From Apostichopus japonicus (taxonomy: Eukaryota; Echinodermata; Holothuroidea; Aspidochirotida; Stichopodidae), in contig NC_092567.1 in the NCBI RefSeq assembly GCF_037975245.1, forward strand, positions 22,837,376-22,901,375: a DNA stretch of 64,000 nucleotides, in the 5' to 3' direction. The notes beneath the pieces were generated by a model, which searched no databases, was not told where the DNA came from, and saw only the letters and a program-made list of their open reading frames with translations. How positions within the stretch are numbered: position 1 is the stretch's first letter; each line of letters starts with the position of its first letter. The position numbers and the translations under genes were made by a program. Shown in pieces: positions 56,258-64,000 of this stretch.

Positions 56258-56434
56258 AGACGCCCAGGAAATATCCTGGGCACGAAACCAAACTACCAAA
56301 CGACTGATCCGCTCTCAGCCCCAGTCCCCTTGCATTGGGACTGTGACTGTGTGATCATCGTTGGGTGTGCATCACCATTCCCCTCAAAAGAGAACTGATA
56401 CTACACTTGATCTTAGCCAAAAAGCCGAGACTTC
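56258..56434 (-). ncRNA. U2-like snRNA, divergent body (candidate gene or pseudogene)
   Basis: On the minus strand, TCTCGG...TTTTTGGCTAAGATC, AAGTGTAGTATC and AGTTCT (56431-56387) match the first roughly 45 nt of U2 snRNA, including the branch-point pairing sequence GTAGTA. Downstream the sequence leaves canonical U2 but keeps an snRNA-like plan: a small hairpin CTC-TTTT-GAG, hairpin CAGTCCC/GGGACTG (56343-56322), an Sm-like AGTTTGG (56294-56288) and a strong terminal hairpin GCCCAGGA/TCCTGGGC (56281-56262). It may be a divergent U2 variant, a U2-derived retroposed chimera, or a truncated U2 joined to other DNA. Identity of the 5' part is secure; function is not. Confidence 0.62.
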
Positions 56435-56440
56435 CAAAAT

Positions 56441-57535
56441 GCTCGAGTAAGAGCACATCTTGTGAAGGCGAGTACAAATACGACTGACAAGTTTAAATAC
56501 GAGTAACGGGACTCACTTGCTACAGCTCTAGCTGACACGAACCTATTGTAGTGCTATTTTGTTTTCTTGCAACATAGTTTCAAAAGATAGAATTATTAAA
56601 AATAACATTCAAACAATAGGATTTAATAAGATAAAACAATCAGCAGAAAAAAACTTTTTTTTACCATCTACATTGTATTCTACATCCCTTTAATAACTAA
56701 ATATTTTGCATAATACATATAATGTATGGAGTTGAAGATAAACTTGAAAGTGCTACATACAAGAAAATATATTACGGTTTAGAAAGTACTTTTGTAATTT
56801 TTCATAAACAATCAAATAATTCTTTTCTGGTGGTAAATTATGAAAGCTGCTTTTGAGTCTTAAAATATACAATTTTTGGAGTTAAAAAAGAAATTGTTGA
56901 TTTCCACTTGATGAGTACAAATTGCAAAACTTTATAAGAGTACAAAACTTATTACACCTATAACAAGTTACTATCAAGATAGCACAATGATTAATATAGT
57001 TTTCAATGTCTGCTGTTCTGCCGATGACTTTGTTTCATGTCACAGAGACAAAACACGCACTAGACAAGCTAGGGAAAGTAAACTTCCCTCTGTTACCAAA
57101 ACATAAAGGTAAACCACAAGACACACAGCTCCGTTTGGTTAAATATACAAAGCATAATGGCAAATACACAAGATGATGTGAAAAAGAATATATGCAAAAA
57201 GTAGTTCAGCACCAATGAAACGTAAATGCATCACTGGTCAATATTCCCGTGGTGAGAGCTCTACATACTTCTAAACAAGAGCCCAAGGGCACTGTGGTTC
57301 CTTGCTTGGGGTATATGACAATACACATAATATTATCAAGCAAGATTGGGCTCAAATAGTCCAAGTAATTGTGGTCCTACATGTTCCCATAAAGTAACCA
57401 ACACTATAGCCAACACTTTTGTGATCACAAAATGTGATCGGATTTTTGATCAAAAGGCACTTTTGAGATCTAAATATGGCATCGAAAATGTAAGAAATAT
57501 AAGAGACCTACAAGCGTGTCAACAGATATGATAAC
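56441..57535. other. Noncoding stretch, nothing recognised
   Basis: Contains scattered GAGTACAA words near the U2-like sequence (also at 56207 and 56911-56945), possibly a degenerate repeat into which it was inserted. No gene was seen. Confidence 0.4.
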
Positions 57536-58570
57536 ATAGGTGACCTCAGATGACATGACCTTTAAGTTCAAAATGTTCCACCACCCCATTCACAACTTGT
57601 CCCAAAATATCAACCATGTCACACCTTGGCATTGAGATTTAATTGCATTAAATGTCTAAAAATTAACTTTGAACTTGTATACATAACTTCACACACAAAG
57701 GTCACCCGGAGGTCAACCAATTGACATTTTTGATCGGTGAGACCTAAATAGAGCATGACTGTAAAAATTCAAACATTTTTTCTTTGCCCATTTTCTCCCC
57801 CCAAAATACTACTTTTTTAACATTAGCTGACATTTGGTGACGTTGGATCACATGACCGCTAAGTTTGAAAATATTCCCCTATAACATTTGCAACTACTCC
57901 AAAAATATCAACCTTGTAACACCTTGGAACTGGGAGTTATTGCATTAAATGTCTGAAAATTATCTTTGACCTCATATAACTTCGCACAAAAAGGTCACAC
58001 GGGGTCAACCTATTGACATTTATGATCAGAAGGTACCTTTGACATCTGAAAATAGCATCAAACCTGTAAAAATCCCCCAAAACGCGTAAAGGTCACCAGA
58101 GGTCAAATTGAGGTCAAGGGTCACCCAGATGCGGGTCGACAATTGGATTACATTGAAGCAACTCCCAGCCCTAACGGACATTTCGTTCTCAAGTTATCGC
58201 AAAAATACTAGTTTTTTTATCATTTTTTGACCTTTGTTGACCGATCACATTACCGTTATGTTTGGAAACAATCCCTTACCCCATTCACAACTACTCCCAA
58301 AATATCAACCATGTCGGACCCTGTCAATGGGAGTTATTGCTGTTTTTAATATATTGGTTTTTTGGCATCTAACTGACCTTTGCAGGCACCAAAAACAATA
58401 GGGATCTTCCTCTTACTATGGGCTATCCATCCACCAAGTTTGATTACGATACATCATTTCCTTATTGAGATATCGTGTACACAAGCCAAGCGTCACATAC
58501 ACACACACACACACACAAACACGCCAAGTTGAACGCATAGGTTCCTTGCTTTGCAAAAAGCAAGGAACCA
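57536..58570. repeat. TGACC-rich repeat block ending in CA-tract and hairpin
   Basis: Several degenerate units of GGTCAACC...TTGACATTT...GATC, ATGACCTTTAAGTTC/ATGACCGCTAAGTTT and AAAATATCAACCATGTC or AACCTTG, spaced by about 300-400 bp. The right end has GAGATATCGTGTACACAAGC, a CA microsatellite (58497-58517) and the hairpin GGTTCCTTGCTTT/AAAAAGCAAGGAACC (58540-58569). Same family as at 13.3, 15.3 and 25.8 kb. Confidence 0.72.
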
Positions 58571-59946
58571 AAAAGCAGAATATTAGCACTGACCAACTTT
58601 ACTATAACGATTCTCATCAAGTTCAAGATAATTCTCGTTACTGTTTATTGATCCATGCCACTATACCATTTTATGTATTTATTTTTGTGCGAAAGAAATT
58701 TTTTTTCTTGGCAAGACTGATGAACCTGATGGAGACTGGACAGGGGTCATTAAATATTATAATGCATTGATAACTTAATAACAATAACATAGTTCCTTAG
58801 AGTTAAATAAATCCTGCCTATATTAAGTGCACCCTTTAATGGATTTGACAGTTGCGCTGTCCGTAGTGATTCAATTTTAATCACAGTGATGTATGAAACA
58901 ATGGATAAAATCCCAGGTACAAGTATAACTCTGTACCATGCTCAACTCTGTGTTCAGATGTGCAGATCCCAAGTACCCTACACAATCCATTTAGCATGTG
59001 TGCTTCTTCAGCCAAACAATAAAGACACCTTAATATATCCTTGACAAAAAGGAACATTACCTATGGATATTTGTGAGGAGGGATATGAACGATTGGGTGA
59101 TAAAATTTAAAAAAATGATAGTGTATTTAAAGAGCACCAAAATCTGTCAAAGTTGTTATAATATTGCCAAAGGACACAAGACTGTACAGCTGGTACCTTC
59201 TGCAGTCATTTCAGGGGGTAGGGTGTGCGAATGGTGTTGAACGAGAGATTTAAGAAAAGAACATCTTTGTGTTGACTTGGGTCCAATGTATAGCATAAAA
59301 ATGTTTTCTTCAAATGGATAGTCAGGAGCGAAATTTACTTTTGACACATGGAAAAGGAACAGGTTCTATTGTAAAAATCCCATCTAAATTTGCAGCCAAT
59401 TCCTACACTGGGTTCTTGAGATGTTGAAAATTGAAAATTGTCACAGTTTGTATCATAAGTGAAGTTGAGGCAAACAATTGTGATGTCATAGTTGCACAGT
59501 GACAGCAAAAAGTTTTGTTTTGACCTTGCATTGGACAGGGTTACAACTTTGCCTATGACGATGTGAAGTTAAAAATAAATCAATGATGGCTGTGTAAATA
59601 AATCCTACAGAGATACATCCCAATTTTCAAGTAAAATATTGTACTTTAAGTTTGAAGTAAAACATAAAACAATTTTGTTAGTGTGCTTGTAATCTATAAA
59701 TGTTTGCTTCAAGTCTACTTCTGCTGCAAAATGTGTCAAATTCAAATGTTATCTGGAAAATAGTACATAGGAATTGATGGCAAATTTCAACAGGATGCTT
59801 ACACTGTGTTCCTCTATCATGTGTCAGTTGTAACTTTTCTTCTGGAACTATCATATGAATTTTCATATGTATGTTAAGTGGATTCTTTCCAAATAGAAAT
59901 TCACATTTTAAAGTTGGATACTAAATGCAGTTAAATCTCTCAAAAG
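58571..59946. other. Noncoding stretch with probable PGAP4 3' UTR
   Basis: The right part should hold the 3' UTR of the minus-strand PGAP4 gene. No coding potential or repeat ends were recognised; a clear AATAAA on the minus strand was not found close to the stop. Confidence 0.4.
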
Positions 59947-61272
59947 TTACTCTTCAAATAAATATTTTGACGCTTCTCTTTCATTGTATTTTCCTCTTAG
60001 TGCAGAATACATGCCGATGTGTCGGAATATATTGGGCGATATTAGATACTGTCGTAGTCCTCGTTGAAGGCGATAATTTTCCAGGGCGAAATCGAGGGGA
60101 TATTGACTGTTACAGTGTGTATGTTTGAGGAAGCCAATCACATAAGGAGCTTGTCCAGCAGGAAACAGCACTGCTGGAGTACAACACGACGTTCCCGGTC
60201 CAAGGCTGTAAAAATGTTTGGAATAACTCCTGAGATATGTGAAATATGGTCTTTCCAAGATCACCAAACAGGCAAAAACTAAAAGAAAACTAAAAGCAAA
60301 TACTAAGTATAACCAGGAACCGTGGTAACCGCGGTTCTCTTCCACATCATTGCGTAACCTACACTGATATACAATATGAAGTGCGAGGGTGAACGAACCG
60401 GACACAAACAGAGAGAGAGCTACCCACTCTATAGCAAAGTACCAATTTCGCTCAAAGAATGACAAGTTGTCGGGAAAGTTGAGTTTCAACCACAACCATT
60501 CTTCGTCGTTCTCGACCAGTTCTCCTGCCTTTATGGTCGTCTCTAGTTTGGTCCGTAAGACGTGTTCTAATACTTGGTAGAAATCCAAGTGAGGGAGGGC
60601 ATCGTCTTCGACTAAAATCACATACTTTGGCTGAAAGTCCAAGGCTTCTCTGAGACAGAACATGTAATCTAATTTCTCCTTCTCGTGTTTCGCTTCGAAT
60701 ATAAAAGAGCTCCTGATGTACTTTATTCTGTATGGAAATAACGTCGTCAAGGCTTGGAATTCCTTATGAGTCTTGTGATAGGGGTCTACGTTGCACATGA
60801 AGAGAGCCGTCTTCGGTATCGCATCGTTAGCAGTGAGGACTTCATGGAGTCTAGCCATCACCTGTGTCAGGTACATTGGCTTGTCTTTACCCCCCGATGA
60901 ACCTCTTTTCGTTGTTATAACGCCGATGGCAAAACGAGGGCAGCACGTATCTTCATGCTGCTCGTATAAGGCTTTAGTTTTCGCTGGATCTAACGTCTGA
61001 ATAAAGTTTTCTGCATTTTTAGTACGGATGGAGTTGTAATTCAGTGCATTTGAAAAGTCCCCGATTCTATTCCTATAGAGCTTACAGTAAGGCAAATTAG
61101 TACACACAAATGGTAAGAGTAGTAAGAGTACAAATGCATACACTGCAGTGACCACCACTAACGTCCTTCGAATATGCCACAGTCCTCTCAGAGAGTCACA
61201 AACCACCCAACCAAACCAACCTCTTACAGCACAACGAGGGGACATAGGCCTGCTGAAAATAACCTTGCTCAT
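59947..61272 (-). CDS. PGAP4: PGAP4 (TMEM246), GPI-GalNAc transferase
   Basis: Complete 441-residue CDS in one exon (human about 403 residues). PGAP4 is a Golgi membrane glycosyltransferase that adds the GalNAc side chain to the first mannose of GPI anchors (known). The plan fits: an N-terminal membrane segment at about 37-57, a luminal catalytic part with Cys pairs (CC at 110-111), the metal-binding EDD at 222-224 in YVILVEDDALPHLDFYQVLE, then two membrane segments at about 277-301 and 319-339 that interrupt the catalytic domain, a peculiarity of this family, and a C-terminal part with PAVLFPAGQAP and the LQRGLRQYL helix. The ATG is followed by SKVIFSRPMSPRC; AAG precedes it, so a splice acceptor in the 5' UTR is possible. 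No frameshift or stop is seen. Confidence 0.93.
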   Translation of the reverse strand: MSKVIFSRPMSPRCAVRGWFGWVVCDSLRGLWHIRRTLVVVTAVYAFVLLLLLPFVCTNLPYCKLYRNRIGDFSNALNYNSIRTKNAENFIQTLDPAKTKALYEQHEDTCCPRFAIGVITTKRGSSGGKDKPMYLTQVMARLHEVLTANDAIPKTALFMCNVDPYHKTHKEFQALTTLFPYRIKYIRSSFIFEAKHEKEKLDYMFCLREALDFQPKYVILVEDDALPHLDFYQVLEHVLRTKLETTIKAGELVENDEEWLWLKLNFPDNLSFFERNWYFAIEWVALSLFVSGSFTLALHIVYQCRLRNDVEENRGYHGSWLYLVFAFSFLLVFACLVILERPYFTYLRSYSKHFYSLGPGTSCCTPAVLFPAGQAPYVIGFLKHTHCNSQYPLDFALENYRLQRGLRQYLISPNIFRHIGMYSALRGKYNEREASKYLFEE

Positions 61273-62949
61273 CTTCAGATGAATAAGCTACCACTGAATG
61301 GATATGTCCTCACTATAACCTGGGTTGATTTTTGGTGGGCTGCCACTGCATGGAGCATATCCTCAAATATTCTGGCTTTTATTGAACAGCCACTGCCCTG
61401 CATCATTCCTCTCAATAACCTGAGTTTGAAGAACAGAGAATGAAGAAAAATATAAATCCTCCTACATGTGAGTCACATATAGAACTGGAATCATACCATG
61501 GCTGTCATAAAAAAAATTAAAAAAAATCATTCTGATTGTTAATGTTTTGGAAGAATTTTGTGGGCAAGTTTCTTCAGAAAGCTAATTATTTGTAAAATTT
61601 TCCTTCCTTTCATCAGTTTAGAAGGAAAGTAGGAAAAGGATGGGTCTGATGGGATTATACCAAACAAACCTTAACCTTTAATTTCTCAAACCTTTGCACA
61701 GGCATATTAGCTTTGAGGTTGTGAGAACTGGATACAAATAAAGTGGTGATTTGGACGAAAATGCTATCGGTGATTAAAATCATGTCACCCTATTAAGATC
61801 TGACATTAAATTTGAGTAGCAATAGAGGCCACATAATTTAGTTTCCATCCAGTCTCAAATGAACACAGTCAAACCCTTATTTGTTATGCACTGTAAGTCC
61901 CAATATATACTGGAATAAATTAAGCTATTTTGGTACTGGACATAATCCTACTTTGCTTTCATTATTTCATAAATATGCCTGCATAAGTTACCAGTCACGT
62001 TACAGTAGTAAAGATTTGATAGAAAAGGAGATTCTTTCAAGCCTTTGTTTTACCTTCTGAAGCTTTTGGACGGAGGGGAGACGGATGACAGGTTTTGTCA
62101 ACAAATGCGGGGTGTGGTATCTGCTTATACAGTGCTTAGACTAAATAATAGGTACTTTGGTAGTTTGGTATGATCTCACATTATACAGTTAATGCAAAGC
62201 ACTTTGGCTTCTGACTGACATCCTCAGACCCGCTCCCAGTCTCCTCCCCCCTGTGCCCTCTCCCCGGTCCCCCATGAAAGAAAGGGTTTAACAAGTATCA
62301 GCACCAACCAGCGGCTGAGGTAGCTGGTTCCTTTGCACTTCAAGCCAAAAAATTTGTCTTTGATTGTAAGAGTTGCTACAAATGGGTGTTATAGCATATA
62401 TATATATATATATATATATCTTTTAGTTTTACATATGGATGCATGTCTGAAGTACAAAAGCAAACAAACAATATTCATCAATATTTTACAATGACACACT
62501 ACCAGCTTTGCAGTATGCCTAACGTTAGGAAACGATTGTTACTTATATTATTAGGCCTATGGCTACAGGTATTGCCATATTGGTTTTTAGTTTAAAACTG
62601 CTTGGGTACAGTAGTACAATTAATTGCTTCTTGGATGATGGAGTGAAGATGCTCATATTTATTACACTTCCTATTTCCCAGTATTTCATAATACACAAGC
62701 CCTTAATACTCTGAGCCTGCACACTAAATGTAATACATACTTCACTTGGGATAGTAAGGTCTTATAAGTTATATTGTTGTACCACAAGGCTGCATTACTT
62801 TATTATTTAAATGGTGTATAGCCTAGGTATTTAAATTGTCTGGCTCCATAGTACCTTGTGGACAATGGACATGTTCCGTCACACGAATAATCCACATAAG
62901 CACTCCCTAAGGTCCACCACACAAAATAATTTATTAGTACTAGTAGAGA
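61273..62949. other. Noncoding stretch upstream of PGAP4
   Basis: Expected to hold the PGAP4 promoter and 5' UTR near 61300-61500, without a recognisable core motif. A TA microsatellite lies at about 62396-62419. No other gene was seen. Confidence 0.4.
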
Positions 62950-63705
62950 GGACAAACTAAAACGAATGACAGCGAATGACCGAATGACAATTGACTCCAC
63001 ACAGGGTTAATTATCATTCGCAAATGACAGCGAATGACAGCGAATGACAATGAAGGACGGTGGTGAGAAGAGATAGAATGATTAACGGAGTGGAGTAAAT
63101 GCGGTTATTGGTTTTCTTCGCAAAATGATTTGAGGAAAATCGCATGTTACGTGGTTGCAGGGTTTTTGTGTAATTTATGGATAGAAACCACAGGGAAAGT
63201 TTTTGTGTGAGGGAAGCTTCCTCCAGGGGGCGCCCCCCCCTGCCCCCTTCCCTACGCCACTGTTACAGAGTAGCTCCATAACTGGCGCAAATGTTCTCCT
63301 TTTCCAGTCCCTTTTGCCCCCCCCCCTTAAAAATTTTTTTTTTTTTTCATAGAAATGTCCAATATAAGGAATCTTCCTGAAATTTTGAGCCGTTTCAAGA
63401 TGTATTGTTAGTTTCTAACAATTAATATCGGAAAAATGAAGTTAAATTTACTTTTTTAAATCAGACTTACAATTTCGCTTACTCTAGGTGCGTTGGTATC
63501 TTGTCCGTACTTTACTAGATCTGTAAGCCACGCACTTCGCGTCCACTCGGTTTGCGTGGCCACGAAGTCTGAACTGTGATATCCGGTTGAAGCAAATGTC
63601 TGTGCTGTCATTCACTGTCATTTGTGTTAGTCAACGCAATTTTTTAGTGTGCACAACATATTGTCATTCGTTATGTGTAACGCAATTGTCATTCGTTTCA
63701 GTAGC
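62950..63705. mobile_element. Element with inverted clusters of GAATGACA
   Basis: The left cluster (62958-63055) has GAATGACA-type words in forward orientation, for example AACGAATGACAGCGAATGAC and CGAATGACAATTG; the right cluster (63602-63692) has the reverse complement, for example CAATTGTCATTCGTTTCAGT. The edges form rough inverted repeats of ACGAATGACA. A TACGCCACTG transposon end with a GC-rich block lies inside near 63220-63262, probably a nested fragment. Superfamily unknown. Confidence 0.55.
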
Positions 63706-63741
63706 ACCCTAATCGAGGGTGGTAATACCCAGTATCATTAG

Positions 63742-64000
63742 ATAACATTTTTTATATATGTTGCTGCTAAGCAGTGGAATAAGTTATCAAACTTAAAGGA
63801 GTTTAAGAATGCAAACTCCTTAAATACATTTAAACATTTTATCCAGGACTTGAAACTTATTACTTATGCTCTTATCTTCATTTCATTTATTGTTCCATCT
63901 TGTATTTTATGCCATTGTCAGTTTTCTATGTATTTTCTTTTTCATTGTATTAAATTGTTATTTTTTACATTTGTATTCTATATTAGTTTTACTATTATTA
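63742..64000 (+). pseudogene. LINE reverse-transcriptase C-terminal remnant
   Basis: In one frame from about 63742 the translation includes YVAAKQWNKLSNLKEFKNAN followed by SLNTFKHFIQDLKL. The pattern A-A-x-x-W-N-x-L-...-S-x-x-x-F-K-x-x-(L/I) is the C-terminal end of reverse transcriptases of RTE/CR1/Jockey-type LINEs. The upstream catalytic part is missing, so it is a truncated relic; it runs out of the window. Confidence 0.6.

Noticed and set aside
62396..62419. TA repeat as possible promoter TATA region
   Set aside because: Plain dinucleotide microsatellite, more than 1 kb from the nearest start codon.

Overview
The window looks like nuclear DNA of an invertebrate animal, most likely a deuterostome and probably an echinoderm. 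It is AT-rich, its genes have short exons and long introns with GT/AG borders, and it is crowded with small DNA transposons, tRNA-derived SINEs, minisatellites and foldback DNA. The echinoderm assignment is inference from sequence style (many AGGCCTA-type words, MITE and SINE load) and is not proven. There is no prokaryotic operon structure, no CRISPR array and no intact viral genome.

Four protein genes can be supported. (1) A minus-strand CHST15-like sulfotransferase: six internal exons were resolved between 5638 and 16464, with a possible 9-nt first coding exon at 22626-22634. The last exon was not found and may lie left of the window. (2) NDUFA9, a complex I subunit, minus strand, complete in nine exons (52127 down to 41901, 382 residues). 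(3) TXNL4A/DIM1, the U5 snRNP 15-kDa thioredoxin-like protein, plus strand, a complete 142-residue single-exon CDS at 53497-53925, head-to-head with NDUFA9. (4) PGAP4 (TMEM246), minus strand, a complete single-exon CDS of 441 residues at 59947-61272. These are housekeeping or secretory-pathway genes and form no common pathway.

Layout: 1-5.6 kb is noncoding with a hairpin-bearing repeat (2.36 kb), a 249-bp tandem duplication and a 92-bp satellite with trimeric higher-order structure. 5.6-22.6 kb is the CHST15-like gene; its introns hold a SINE interrupted by a hAT element with a perfect 8-bp target duplication, 145-bp repeats carrying perfect DR1 nuclear-receptor motifs, a tRNA-like sequence, a 23-bp array open in all three frames, and a hAT element with a second element nested in it. 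23.4-41 kb is a gene desert with a second trimeric minisatellite, perfect hairpins, a TTAA-flanked MITE family, a palindromic GATATC element family and a 6.1-kb foldback structure with 1.4-kb inverted arms. 41.9-53.9 kb is the NDUFA9/TXNL4A pair. 55.8-56.5 kb holds a SINE followed by a minus-strand sequence whose 5' part is plainly U2 snRNA but whose body is not canonical U2. 57.5-58.6 kb is TGACC-rich repeat; 60-61.3 kb is PGAP4; the right end holds an element with inverted GAATGACA motifs and a LINE reverse-transcriptase C-terminal remnant.

The most interesting signals are the U2-like snRNA candidate (56258-56434), the foldback whose inner loop is circularly permuted relative to a nearby copy (29.6-38.2 kb), the two independent trimeric higher-order minisatellites, the TTAA MITE family, and the probable bidirectional NDUFA9/TXNL4A promoter with ETS-type motifs. 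All exon borders were read by eye from splice consensus and reading-frame continuity.
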